Shown here: positions 50,091 through 58,417 of the stretch, one piece after another
How the letters are laid out: every line of letters begins with the position of its first letter
Numbering within the stretch: position 1 is the first letter of the stretch
Assembly: GCF_000010305.1 (NCBI RefSeq)
Contig: NC_012489.1
Span: 4,285,646-4,349,645, forward strand
Source of the DNA: Gemmatimonas aurantiaca T-27
GTDB taxonomy: Bacteria > Gemmatimonadota > Gemmatimonadetes > Gemmatimonadales > Gemmatimonadaceae
Reading direction: 5' to 3'
DNA: 64,000 nucleotides
Notes under the pieces: generated by a model
What the model was told of the DNA's origin: nothing
The model's database searches: none
The model's input: the letters and a program-made list of their open reading frames with translations, nothing else
Program-made: the position numbers and the translations under genes

Positions 50091-50903
50091 CTACTGTGGA
50101 GAAGCGGTGGTGAAAGACCGCAGCTCCATCGTGAGCGTGGCGATACTGACCTTCGCGCGCACCTTGAGCGGAATGTGCCGCGCGTCGTTGGTGAACCACA
50201 CCTCCGCTTCGCCGCCCTCGGCAAAAAGGCCCTTGGTGCGAATGATCGGCTTCACCACCACCGCATCGAATTCACCGGCCGGTACCTTGATGCGCTCCGT
50301 GCGCAGCACACGCACCGTGACCGGGTTGCCATCGCGTCGGTAGTACCGTGGTGCCGTGTATTCGTCGCCTACCTGCAATCGCAGCGTACGAATGAAGTAG
50401 ATGAACGAGACATCGTCGAGCGGCTGGGCCGAAGCCAGCGTGCCGGTGTCGTCGGGAAAAGCCAGGCTCTCGTAGCGCAGACTACCGGGGAGAAACTCGT
50501 AGGTGCGGTCTTTGGAGTATCCCGTCTGGTTGAGTTTCTGCTCGAAACGATGTGAGAACAGATCAATGGCATCGAGCCAGGAGCGCTGCTGGTCATTGAT
50601 CTTGAATACCGTGATGCCTCCTCTGGTGCGAAACCCGAGGCGATAGGCTGGCCTGCCGCGCACGGTGTCGAGCGCTTCGACGGCCAGCGTGGCGGTGCCA
50701 CCGCCGCTCACGAGAAACCATCGAACCTGAACCCGGAAGTCGAACGACTCCCCAACCCCGAACGGGACGAGTGCGAACCCAGCGGGCAGGCTCCCGGGGC
50801 TGGATAGGCGGCCGGCCTCCTGCGCAAACGCGAAGGAGGGCAGCAGCACGGCGAGGATTCCGGACAGACACAGCTTCCGGGCACGGGAGATCAGCGAACG
50901 CAT
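50091..50903 (-). CDS. DUF3108 domain-containing exported protein
   Basis: 270 residues; the ATG at 50903 begins a signal peptide (MRSLISRARKLCLSGILAVL, cleaved near FAFAQE). The DUF3108 pattern is clear: GESFDFRVQVRWFLVSGGGT, RPAYRLGFRTRGGITVFKIN DQQ region, KLNQTGYSKDRTYEF, then VKPIIRTKGLFAEGGEAEVW followed by FTNDARHIPLKVRAKVSIAT. These periplasmic proteins are thought to bind lipid or glycan but have no proven function. It lies upstream of the PHP/GT39 pair on the same strand and may belong to the same operon. Confidence 0.9.
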   Translation of the reverse strand: MRSLISRARKLCLSGILAVLLPSFAFAQEAGRLSSPGSLPAGFALVPFGVGESFDFRVQVRWFLVSGGGTATLAVEALDTVRGRPAYRLGFRTRGGITVFKINDQQRSWLDAIDLFSHRFEQKLNQTGYSKDRTYEFLPGSLRYESLAFPDDTGTLASAQPLDDVSFIYFIRTLRLQVGDEYTAPRYYRRDGNPVTVRVLRTERIKVPAGEFDAVVVKPIIRTKGLFAEGGEAEVWFTNDARHIPLKVRAKVSIATLTMELRSFTTASPQ

Positions 50904-51144
50904 CCCGCAATGATATGCCGGAACACTCCACACGATCCCTCTGTGGCACAATTGAGACGATCGCCCAATGGTCAAGACATGACGTGTGGTTCCATCAAGT
51001 CGCGCCTACTGTATCGTCGGCATGCAACGTCTGCAGGAATGCCTGCAGGTACCGGCCAATGACAAATGCCGGTGCTTGCTGAGTGGGGTGGTGCGTGACC
51101 ATTGTGATACTCACCAAACTCCTGCTGATCGATCGACACCGCCA

Positions 51145-52575
51145 GTGATTCCGTTTTCCCCCGCGCCACCCCTCGCCGACTGGCCGACCCGCTTTCCGAC
51201 GCCGTTCGATCGTGGTGCCGTGCACCCGCTGGCACGGCGAGCGGCGGTGGAACTCATGGACACGATCGAAGTCCACCATGCCCTGCCATGGCGCCTGCAC
51301 GAACCGGGCAATGGCAAGATGTTCGGCGTGCTGGTGGTCGCCGGAGCCGATAGCACCATCGGTTACCTGCGCGGCTTCTCCGGCATGGTCGACGGGCAAT
51401 GGGACATCGATGGCTGGGCGCCTCCGGCTTTCGATCGGTTCACGCGCGATCTGGTGTGGGTTCCCGGTGAAGCAGAAATGTTCGACTTCGCCGCGAAACG
51501 CGCGACACTGGTCGGTTGCCTGCCCGACCACCTGGACGCGACGGAGGCGGCACAGATCACCGCCGCGATTCGTGCGCTCGACGAAACACGCACGGCACGC
51601 TCACGCACGCTGATGCGAGAGATTCAGGACAGCTACCATTTCGGGAATGCGCTGGGTGCGGTGCGTTCCCTGCGATCGATCTTCACGCCAGCCGAACCGC
51701 CGGCCGGTGCGGGTGACTGCGCGGCACCCAAGCTGCTGGCGCAGGCGTATCGGGCAGGGCTCACGCCGCTCGCACTCGCCGAATTCTGGTGGGGTGCGCC
51801 CGCTCCGACCGGGGATCGCCGTCAGGGTGTGTTCTACGCCGCCTGCCGTGGCAAGTGTCTGCCCATTCTCACGCATATGCTGGGCGGGTTGTCGGTCGAT
51901 CCACCACCACTCTACGGTTCGGCCGCATTGGGGCCCAACGAACCGGCCGTGGTCTACGAAGACGATCATCTGCTGGTGGTGAACAAACCCAGTGGCATGC
52001 TCACCGTGCCAGGGCGCGGCCCTACCATGCAGGACTGTGTGATGACACGGCTCCGGGCGCGGTATCCGGATGCGACCGGTCAGATGGTGGTGCATCGCCT
52101 CGATCTCGACACGTCGGGGCTGCTGCTGGCCGCAAAGGACCCCATCACGGCATCGGCGTTGCAGCGGCTGTTCTCCTTGCGCGAGATCGACAAACACTAC
52201 GTGGCGTGGCTCGATGGCGTCGTAACGGACGATCACGGGCACATCCATCTGCCGCTGCGCATGGATGTGGATGATCGTCCGCGAAACATCCACGATCCGG
52301 TGTTCGGAAAACCCGCACACACGGAATGGCAGGTGATGGCGAGGACCGATGGACGCACGCGGGTGCGGTTCACGCCGCACACCGGCCGCACCCATCAACT
52401 GCGTGTTCACGCCGCCCACCCCGATGGACTTGATGCACCCATTGTCGGCGATCGGTTGTACGGGCGTACCGCGCCAGATGAAGACGAACGGTTGCAACTG
52501 CACGCCGAACGCTTGGCGTTTGTGCATCCGGTGTCCGGTGCCAAGGTGGTCGTGGAGCAACCCGCGCCGTTCTGA
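51145..52575 (+). CDS. RluA-family RNA pseudouridine synthase
   Basis: 476 residues from a GTG at 51145; homologues start just before PTRFPTPFDRGAVHPLARRA, and the 50 codons upstream in frame read as non-coding. The N-terminal domain (GKMFGVLVVAGADSTIGYLR) is typical of the large RluA-like group. The catalytic block is VVHRLDLDTSGLLLAAKD with Asp320 in HRLD, followed by DKHYVAWLDGVV, TRVRFTPHTGRTHQLRVHAA and PIVGDRLYG. It isomerises uridine in rRNA or tRNA. Divergent from the DUF3108 gene; the RluA stop lies 17 bases before the next gene, so they may be co-transcribed. Confidence 0.93.
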   Translation: MIPFSPAPPLADWPTRFPTPFDRGAVHPLARRAAVELMDTIEVHHALPWRLHEPGNGKMFGVLVVAGADSTIGYLRGFSGMVDGQWDIDGWAPPAFDRFTRDLVWVPGEAEMFDFAAKRATLVGCLPDHLDATEAAQITAAIRALDETRTARSRTLMREIQDSYHFGNALGAVRSLRSIFTPAEPPAGAGDCAAPKLLAQAYRAGLTPLALAEFWWGAPAPTGDRRQGVFYAACRGKCLPILTHMLGGLSVDPPPLYGSAALGPNEPAVVYEDDHLLVVNKPSGMLTVPGRGPTMQDCVMTRLRARYPDATGQMVVHRLDLDTSGLLLAAKDPITASALQRLFSLREIDKHYVAWLDGVVTDDHGHIHLPLRMDVDDRPRNIHDPVFGKPAHTEWQVMARTDGRTRVRFTPHTGRTHQLRVHAAHPDGLDAPIVGDRLYGRTAPDEDERLQLHAERLAFVHPVSGAKVVVEQPAPF

Positions 52576-52592
52576 GTCTGGTACATTGTGAG

Positions 52593-53504
52593 ATGTCTGA
52601 TACGGCCGAGGTCCAGACCGCACCGACCGGCGAGTCGGTGTTGACGACTGCCGAATGGCAGGCACGTGCCCTGGCACACGTCGAGCGCGTGCAACGGTGG
52701 ACGCGGCCCTATCGGGAGCGGCGTTCGCGTGGGGAAGCGCACCCGGTCTACGATTTCCTGTTCCAGTACTACAGCTATTCCGGCGGCAGACTGGAGACGT
52801 GGCACCCCAGTGCACATGAACACCTGATCGACAGCCCTGAAGCCCGGGAACGCTTCAGCGGACCGGCGTATCACGTATTGAATGGCGTGATCAGACGGAA
52901 CATGGGTGCACTCCTGCCAGCGGAAGGCGAGACCCTGCAGCAGGTACTGCACGTCTTGCGCACAACGCGCGATCGTGCGCCGAACTTCGGATGTTATGGC
53001 ATGCACGAATGGGCCATGGTCTACGGTGGCCACGATATTCGTCATGCCGGCATTGCGCCGCTCCGATTGTCGCAGGAGGACGTGGACGCGCTGGTAGAGA
53101 GTCGTCCGGTGGCGTGCAGCCACTTCGACGCGTTCCGGTTCTTCGCACCGGCCGCCCGACCGATGAACCGCATCCCGCTGACCTGGCACACGCGGTATGA
53201 GATGGAACAGCCGGGGTGCATCCATGCCAACATGGATCTCTATCGATGGGCGTACACGGCCATGCCGTGGATCGGCAGCGATCTGCTCTGGGATTGTTTC
53301 GAGCTCGCAACGACGCTTCGTGTGCTCGACATGCAGGCTGGCCCCTATGATCTCCGCGCGTTCGGCTTCGATCCAGTGCGGATAGAGACGCCCGACGGAC
53401 GAGAGGAGTATCAGCAGCGTCAGCGGGAGATGAGCGCTCGTGGCGGCGTACTGCGCACCCGGTTGATCGAGGCGTTGGCCGAGGCCGTGCGCGACCTGCA
53501 CTGA
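52593..53504 (+). CDS. Conserved hypothetical, possibly a 3-methyladenine-DNA-glycosylase-type protein
   Basis: 303 residues with no signal peptide. The N-terminal region (WQARALAHVERVQRWTRPYR, RRSRGEAHPVYDFLFQYYSY, SGGRLETWHPSAHEHLI) and CYGMHEWAMVYGG, RHAGIAPLRLSQEDVDALVE follow a widely distributed family that genome pipelines often label 3-methyladenine DNA glycosylase, mainly in Actinobacteria. I see no helix-hairpin-helix or the AAG catalytic Glu context, so the label is weak. Conserved His, Trp and Tyr residues suggest an enzyme. Followed by a hairpin and then by the peptide cluster. Confidence 0.55.
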   Translation: MSDTAEVQTAPTGESVLTTAEWQARALAHVERVQRWTRPYRERRSRGEAHPVYDFLFQYYSYSGGRLETWHPSAHEHLIDSPEARERFSGPAYHVLNGVIRRNMGALLPAEGETLQQVLHVLRTTRDRAPNFGCYGMHEWAMVYGGHDIRHAGIAPLRLSQEDVDALVESRPVACSHFDAFRFFAPAARPMNRIPLTWHTRYEMEQPGCIHANMDLYRWAYTAMPWIGSDLLWDCFELATTLRVLDMQAGPYDLRAFGFDPVRIETPDGREEYQQRQREMSARGGVLRTRLIEALAEAVRDLH

Positions 53505-53511
53505 GGTGCCA

Positions 53512-53533
53512 CGCGAACGTCGGATCGTTCGCG
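53512..53533 (+). terminator. Hairpin separating the upstream gene from the peptide cluster
   Basis: Eight-base perfect stem (CGCGAACG at 53512-53519 with 53526-53533) and a six-base loop, 8 bases after the stop at 53504. It would set the 5' boundary of the operon. Confidence 0.5.
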
Positions 53534-53537
53534 CAAT

Positions 53538-53840
53538 GTGATCGGAGAGGCCTACGCGACCACCGTCATCAAGTGTTTGGATGACGGGTCGCTGACGGCG
53601 ACTGGTAGGGTGGCGCTGTCACTAGCCGACTTCGCAGGCAAGCTCGTTGGCCTGGCCAAGTCACTCTCCAGCAGAATGCCCATGCCGTATACCAGCTCGA
53701 CCTATGCTGGCCTTGCCATCTCGCTCATCGTTGTTGGTGGAGCGCTGCTGGAACGTCAGGCTGCACTTGGTGGCCCGATTCTCTTGTGTGGCATTGTCTC
53801 GGCGTTGATCTCGATCCGGCTCCGTCGGAGGAGACCGTGA
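53538..53840 (+). CDS. Small membrane protein, first gene of the peptide cluster
   Basis: 100 residues from a GTG at 53538; an ATG at 53676 would give a 54-residue protein that covers the better-looking part. The C-terminal half has two hydrophobic segments (STYAGLAISLIVVGGALLER, LGGPILLCGIVSALISIRLR) and a basic end (RRRRP), a small two-span membrane protein. No family recognised. Its stop overlaps the GTG start of the thioredoxin-like gene by four bases, so the two are translationally coupled. It could be an immunity or export accessory protein; that is inference from context only. Confidence 0.55.
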   Translation: MIGEAYATTVIKCLDDGSLTATGRVALSLADFAGKLVGLAKSLSSRMPMPYTSSTYAGLAISLIVVGGALLERQAALGGPILLCGIVSALISIRLRRRRP

Positions 53841-54346
53841 GCACCTCGCTCAAGGCCTTCGCCTACCTGGTCTTTGCAACACTCGTACTGGGCATCGGCG
53901 GGATCGTCTACAGTATCCGCAGTCGACCATCGGTGACTTCGCTGGTGGGCACACCTGTGCCTCGCCTCGATGTCGCGACACGAGAAACACCCCTTCGATT
54001 GGATACGCTCACCGGATCTCCACTGGTGGTCGTCATCTACTCTCCCCGGTGCGATCACTGTCATCGGCAATTGGATGCCTTTGCCAGATCCACCATGCCC
54101 GTCGGCGCGCGGCTCCTTTTAGTCAGCATCGCCGATCTGCCACTCGACAGCCTCGCCGATATCTGGCCCGCCTTGCGCGCATCCAGCGCCGTCACCTGGG
54201 CTCAGGCCTCGTGGCCCGCTGTGAAGTCGCAGTTCCACATCCGAGCCGTTCCCACGGTGCTGGTATACGACCGCAATCGCCGCCTGGCGAAGGGATTTGT
54301 CGGAGAAGTGCGGGTCGACTCGGTTTACGCCCTTGCTACGAAGTGA
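53837..54346 (+). CDS. Membrane-anchored thioredoxin-like (redoxin/TlpA-type) protein
   Basis: 169 residues from a GTG at 53837, preceded by CGGAGGAG. An N-terminal anchor (LVFATLVLGIGGIVYSIRSR) is followed by an extracytoplasmic thioredoxin-like domain: LVVVIYSPRCDHCHRQLDAF with active-site Cys72 and Cys75 (CDHC), and the cis-proline loop RAVPTVLVYDRNRRLAKGFV. This is a TlpA/ResA-like thiol-disulfide oxidoreductase. Sitting immediately before two cysteine-containing secreted peptides and their exporter, it is a good candidate for forming or resolving their disulfides. Alternative roles in cytochrome maturation are unsupported: no ccm genes are nearby. Confidence 0.85.
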   Translation: MSTSLKAFAYLVFATLVLGIGGIVYSIRSRPSVTSLVGTPVPRLDVATRETPLRLDTLTGSPLVVVIYSPRCDHCHRQLDAFARSTMPVGARLLLVSIADLPLDSLADIWPALRASSAVTWAQASWPAVKSQFHIRAVPTVLVYDRNRRLAKGFVGEVRVDSVYALATK

Positions 54347-54443
54347 ATGCGGGATTCGCGCGTGCCGGATGCTGGGCATCGACCCAGGGCGAACAACTTC
54401 AGGCCAACGCATGCCATGCCTGCCATTCGAGATGGAGGGAGCG

Positions 54444-54620
54444 ATGCAGACGATGTCAGTGGCGGAACAGTCCCGATTGGTCGGTGGCGATTTCGATTTT
54501 GGGCTCTTCGTTCGGGGAGCCGCCTGTGGTCTTGGTATGGCGGCAGGCGTAGCGACGGCAGTCGGCACCGTCGCGGCGATCGCCGCGTGTCTCACGCTGC
54601 TTCCGGGCGAGCTCACCTGA
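54444..54620 (+). CDS. Double-glycine-leader peptide A (bacteriocin-like)
   Basis: 58 residues from the ATG at 54444, with GGAGGG seven bases upstream; the longer frame upstream (from 54297) reads as non-coding. The leader is MQTMSVAEQSRLVGG, ending in a Gly-Gly cleavage site with hydrophobic Leu/Val before it, the signature cut by C39 exporters. The 43-residue core begins DFDFGLFVRGAACGLGMAAG, is rich in Ala/Gly/Val, and holds two cysteines (core positions 13 and 34) that could pair. Hydrophobic, glycine-rich cores of this type are membrane-active class II bacteriocin-like. No similar peptide family is recognised; activity is inference. Confidence 0.75.
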   Translation: MQTMSVAEQSRLVGGDFDFGLFVRGAACGLGMAAGVATAVGTVAAIAACLTLLPGELT

Positions 54621-54675
54621 TAGCAAACGCTCTCAGGGACTGCGTGCAAACATCCAACTCAATCGAGGATTTGTC

Positions 54676-54855
54676 ATGAAAACTCTCACGATGCAGCAAC
54701 AGCACGAGATCGTTGGTGGCGACTGGGGATTTCTGTGTGGTGCAGCGATCGGCGCCGGCATCGGTGCGGTGATGATCTCCGGCGGTGGCGCCCTTCCAGC
54801 CGCGATGATCGCCGCTGAATGGGCGTGTGCCTTGGACATCGTGGTCTTCAAGTAG
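54676..54855 (+). CDS. Double-glycine-leader peptide B (bacteriocin-like)
   Basis: 59 residues from the ATG at 54676, with a GAGGA-type site nine bases upstream. The leader is MKTLTMQQQHEIVGG, ending in Gly-Gly and similar in shape to peptide A (I/L-V-G-G). The 44-residue core DWGFLCGAAIGAGIGAVMIS and onward is glycine/alanine-rich with a GAxxGAGxGA pattern, and has two cysteines (core positions 6 and 36). The two peptides share leader type, core start (D-[FW]) and a Cys-Gly/Ala-rich-Cys layout, so they look like partners of a two-peptide bacteriocin. Spacing to peptide A is 55 bases. Confidence 0.75.
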   Translation: MKTLTMQQQHEIVGGDWGFLCGAAIGAGIGAVMISGGGALPAAMIAAEWACALDIVVFK

Positions 54856-54930
54856 ACCTGGCAGGCCTGGGTCGTGGCGATCACCAGCGTTCGCGACCCA
54901 GGCCATGCACCAGCTCCACATGGCCATCCT

Positions 54931-57054
54931 ATGACCACTCTCGCATCGACACTCTCGTCCGTTCTGACGAAGGCATCCCATCATCCCGTCGTCGGGCAGT
55001 TGGATGACGCGGACTGCGGGCCGGCCGCTCTGCTGACCGTGATTCGCGCCTTTGGTGGGAAGGCGACGCTGCCTGATATTCGAAGCCAGTGTCTACGCGA
55101 TCCACGAGGCGCCTCCCTTGCCGATCTGGTCTCTTGCGCCAATCACATGGGCTTCAGCGCACGTGCCGCGTCCGGCAGTCTCGACCAACTACAGGCGTGC
55201 ACATTGCCGTGCATCGCCCATGTCGTGAATGAACGTGGACGCCCGCACTATGTGGTCGTGCAATCCATCGGCCGCACAGTACGGATTGGGGATCCGGCGC
55301 TTGGGCCGAGAAAACTCTCCCGAGAGCACTTTGAAGAAATGTGGAAGAGTCGGGCCGTACTGCTCTTCGAAGACCGTGCGCCCGTTCCTCCATTGACCTT
55401 GCATGTTCCGCAAATCCAATGGACGCTGAATCTGCTGATGGAGTCCAAGGCCCTGCTCGCGCAGGCCACATTCCTCATCATGCTTGGTACAGCGGGGTCG
55501 ATTCTCTCCTCGCTGGTCGCCGCGCAACTGGTCACAAGATCCGTACCCGCGGGGCAGTCCAGTTCGATCTATGCGCTCGCCGGCGCGCTGCTGGGCATCG
55601 GGATGGCGCGTGCCCTCATCGGGTTTGCCAGACATCTATTCGTATCACGGGCCTCCGAACGCCTGGTGCGGCGCCTTCACACCGTGCTGCTGGAAGCCCT
55701 GCTCAACGTGCCGGAGCGGCTGTTTCATTCCGGACTATTGGGCAATCACGGCGCCCGGTTGGTCGACGTGCAGATTGCGCAAATACAACTCCTGCGCTCG
55801 CTGTCCACCATCGGTTCGGACATCCTGCTGCTGACCGTGACGTGCGTGGTCATTGCGTTCATCAGTGCTGCACTGCTCCCCTTTCTCCTCATCGCCGTTG
55901 GCATCCTCGCGATCGGGCTTCGTCGGCACTTTCGCCGACTTCGGGAGTCGAGTCTTCGTGTGGCATCCGCCTACTCCGATCTGGAGGAGCGCTTCAGGGA
56001 GGTGCTCTCCGGTAGTCGGGACCTTCGATTTGCGAACGCCTGTTCGTTCGGAATGAATATGTACGAGCAGCGCGTGAGCACATTCGCCGCCCTGCAGTAC
56101 CGAGTTGCCTCCTCTCTGGGATCCCTGACGCTCTCATCGGAGTTGATCGGCGCCATGGTACTCTCCGGAATAGTGGGCTACGCCGCGATGCATGTGCTGG
56201 GTGGCCAACTGCGACGCGACGAGCTGTTCATGCTCTACATCGTGGGCGGATTGGCCGTACCCAGCATCGTGCGGGTGCTGGACTCGGTGAATTCCCTGCA
56301 GACGGCCTTGGTCGCCGCGACCCGCATCGAAGAGCTGCAGACGAGCAGTGATCGCTCTTCTCGATCACTATCGAGCACTCCGGTCTCGATTGCCCTCGAG
56401 ACCGCGTCGCTGCGTCGGGCTGCCCAAATGCCCGTGTGGGAGAATGTCAATTTTGTGGTGCGACGCGGAGAGCTGGTCACACTCGAAGGGCCCAGTGGAT
56501 GCGGAAAGTCGTCACTGGTCGCTGTCATTGCCGGGCATTTGCGGCTCACCACGGGAAACATCCACGTGGAAGGAAGCGATGGTCAGCGGTTGGCCGACGA
56601 TGAACTGGAGCATGTGGTCGCGCTGATCCCTGCCACCACCATCATCTTCTCCCGCACGGTGCTCGAAAATATCGCGCTCGGACGGCCGATCCCTGCATTG
56701 ACCATTCAAGCGCTGGCCGTGGAAGCAGGGCTGTGGAGTCTGCTGGAACGCTTGCCGAACGGGCTGCACACCGTGGTTGGACACGGTGGACATCCACTCT
56801 CTGCGGGAGAGCAACAGGCGATCGGAGTGCTTCGAGTGCTGGTGGCCAAGCCACCGTTCATCGCGATCGATGAAGGACTCAATGCGTTGGATGAACCACG
56901 CGCGGCACAGGTCCTGTCGGCCGTGGTGGGTAGCTCATGGCGCCCCGGTGTGATTCTGATTTCACACAGCGCCAAACTCCGGGCGCTCGCCCACACTCAC
57001 TATTCACTGCGGGTTCGGGAGAATCGGAATGGCCATGATGCGGTCACTTCGTAG
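54931..57054 (+). CDS. C39 peptidase-containing bacteriocin-type ABC exporter
   Basis: 707 residues from the ATG at 54931. Residues 20-145 are a C39 peptidase: DADCGPAAL with nucleophile Cys29, PHYVVV with His106 and GDPALG with Asp121, spaced as in PCAT exporters. Six membrane spans follow (about 160-420). The ATPase domain has Walker A GPSGCGKSS at 520-528, signature LSAGEQQ at 623-629 and Walker B FIAIDEGLNALD with catalytic Glu648. The protein would cut Gly-Gly leaders in the cytoplasm and export the cores of peptides A and B. It is the central gene of the cluster; the next gene overlaps its 3' end by 26 bases. Confidence 0.93.
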   Translation: MTTLASTLSSVLTKASHHPVVGQLDDADCGPAALLTVIRAFGGKATLPDIRSQCLRDPRGASLADLVSCANHMGFSARAASGSLDQLQACTLPCIAHVVNERGRPHYVVVQSIGRTVRIGDPALGPRKLSREHFEEMWKSRAVLLFEDRAPVPPLTLHVPQIQWTLNLLMESKALLAQATFLIMLGTAGSILSSLVAAQLVTRSVPAGQSSSIYALAGALLGIGMARALIGFARHLFVSRASERLVRRLHTVLLEALLNVPERLFHSGLLGNHGARLVDVQIAQIQLLRSLSTIGSDILLLTVTCVVIAFISAALLPFLLIAVGILAIGLRRHFRRLRESSLRVASAYSDLEERFREVLSGSRDLRFANACSFGMNMYEQRVSTFAALQYRVASSLGSLTLSSELIGAMVLSGIVGYAAMHVLGGQLRRDELFMLYIVGGLAVPSIVRVLDSVNSLQTALVAATRIEELQTSSDRSSRSLSSTPVSIALETASLRRAAQMPVWENVNFVVRRGELVTLEGPSGCGKSSLVAVIAGHLRLTTGNIHVEGSDGQRLADDELEHVVALIPATTIIFSRTVLENIALGRPIPALTIQALAVEAGLWSLLERLPNGLHTVVGHGGHPLSAGEQQAIGVLRVLVAKPPFIAIDEGLNALDEPRAAQVLSAVVGSSWRPGVILISHSAKLRALAHTHYSLRVRENRNGHDAVTS

Positions 57055-57700
57055 GGATCTGGCGTCCCAGGCAGACCCATTTGCCACATGGCAGGTCTTT
57101 GGCCTCGCGGCGGTGCTGTCCGTTCTGTTGACGTACTACACCGCCAATGTGGTCGTGACACGTGAGTACTTCGAACAATTGCTGTCGGCCAGACTGGATC
57201 AGACCCAGATCGAGTCGCGGTATGCATTGTGGAAGGAATGGCAGACGGTTGGTATCTACTTTGCTCCCGCGATCCTGGCGTTCAAGGCACTGTTCACCGC
57301 CTTGCTCATCCAGTTGGCGCTGATCATCCTGGGATCAGAAGTGGGCTTCCGTCTCGTATTCCGCGCCGTGTTGTACGCCGCCCCGGTGATGCTTGCCCAG
57401 TCCCTTTCACGTCAGTTGTGGAGTGCCGCGCATGTCGCGGAGGATGCGCTGACCTCGGTGGCCCAATATGTCCCCCTGTCATCGTCATTTCTCGTTCGCC
57501 CGGATCCCAACGGAAGTGCTGCGCTCCTGCAGGTCTTGAACGCCCTGAGCGTGGGCGAGGCCATCTGGATGGCGGTGGTGACGTTTTACCTCGTGCAGCA
57601 AGGGCCACTTGGCTTGCGACGCGCCGCTCTCGCCGTTTTTGCGGTTTGGTTGCTGATTGAGGGAGTTGCCGCCTCCGCAGTAGCAATTCTCATTCCTTAG
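57029..57700 (+). CDS. Multi-span membrane protein (Yip1-like), cluster accessory
   Basis: 223 residues (starts at 57029, 57035 or 57038 are possible; the first overlaps the exporter gene by 26 bases). Five hydrophobic spans: TWQVFGLAAVLSVLLTYYTA, GIYFAPAILAFKALFTALLI, LVFRAVLYAAPVMLAQ, EAIWMAVVTFYLVQQG, AALAVFAVWLLIEGVAASAV. The layout is similar to Yip1/YIF1-type or other small permease-like proteins. No specific family is certain. Between the peptide exporter and a second ABC transporter it is placed like an immunity or transporter accessory protein. Confidence 0.65.
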   Translation: MAMMRSLRRDLASQADPFATWQVFGLAAVLSVLLTYYTANVVVTREYFEQLLSARLDQTQIESRYALWKEWQTVGIYFAPAILAFKALFTALLIQLALIILGSEVGFRLVFRAVLYAAPVMLAQSLSRQLWSAAHVAEDALTSVAQYVPLSSSFLVRPDPNGSAALLQVLNALSVGEAIWMAVVTFYLVQQGPLGLRRAALAVFAVWLLIEGVAASAVAILIP

Positions 57701-57706
57701 GAGACG

Positions 57707-58411
57707 ATGCGGATGTTGAGGGTGCACCACGTAACCAAGCGCTATGGGCAGACCGTCGCGGTGGACGAGCTGAGCATGACGGTCAACCCCGGGGAGATCG
57801 TGGGTCTGCTCGGACGCAATGGCGCAGGCAAGACGTCGCTCTTTCAGTGCATTGCCGGGATATCACGACTGGACCAGGGCAGCATCGAGGTCTGCGGACA
57901 CAGCATGCAGTCTTCCTCGGAACACGCCAAGATGAAACTGGCCTATCTGCCGGATGTGCCCGAGTTCTTCGATGGGTTGACCGTCGTGCAACACGCAATG
58001 CTGTGGGCCATGATCTATGGTACCAGCAAGGCGGAGGCGGTTGCGGTGGTGAAAGACTGCGGGCTGGACGATCACGGTCATCTGGAACCGGCGGTCCTGT
58101 CGCGCGGCGAGCAACAGTTGTTCCTGTTGCGATTGGCCCTGGCCCGAAAGCCCAGCGTATTGGTGTTGGATGAACCGCTGACCGGGTTGGATCCCATTGT
58201 CATTCAGGAGGTCAAGGCGCTGGTGGTCGACGCGGCGCGAGCAGGAGCCTCAGTGTTACTCAGTTCGCACAATTTGCCATTGGTGGCGGAGCTCTGTACC
58301 CGGGTCTGCTTTCTGGTCGAAGGGCGCCTCATGACGGAGTCGGATGTCCAGACCCATTCCGTCGAAGAGCTCGAGAGCCGGTTTCTGGACCTACACGCCA
58401 TCCGGAGCTAG
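57707..58411 (+). CDS. ABC transporter ATP-binding protein of the peptide cluster
   Basis: 234 residues, ATG at 57707 following AGGAG. Walker A GRNGAGKTS, Q-loop YLPDVPEFF (Asp replaces the usual Gln), signature LSRGEQQL, Walker B VLVLDEPLTGLD and H-loop SSHNLPLV are visible. Six bases separate it from the exporter accessory gene and six from the permease gene, so one operon is clear. A separate ATPase plus permease downstream of a bacteriocin exporter is the arrangement of LanFEG/BcrAB-like self-immunity transporters that remove the peptide from the producer's membrane. That role is inferred from position. Confidence 0.9.
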   Translation: MRMLRVHHVTKRYGQTVAVDELSMTVNPGEIVGLLGRNGAGKTSLFQCIAGISRLDQGSIEVCGHSMQSSSEHAKMKLAYLPDVPEFFDGLTVVQHAMLWAMIYGTSKAEAVAVVKDCGLDDHGHLEPAVLSRGEQQLFLLRLALARKPSVLVLDEPLTGLDPIVIQEVKALVVDAARAGASVLLSSHNLPLVAELCTRVCFLVEGRLMTESDVQTHSVEELESRFLDLHAIRS

Positions 58412-58417
58412 GGAGCC

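Noticed and set aside
51601-53501. Long minus-strand frames of 404 and 364 residues
   Set aside because: Antisense to the pseudouridine synthase and the following conserved gene; both plus-strand genes carry family motifs, the minus frames do not.
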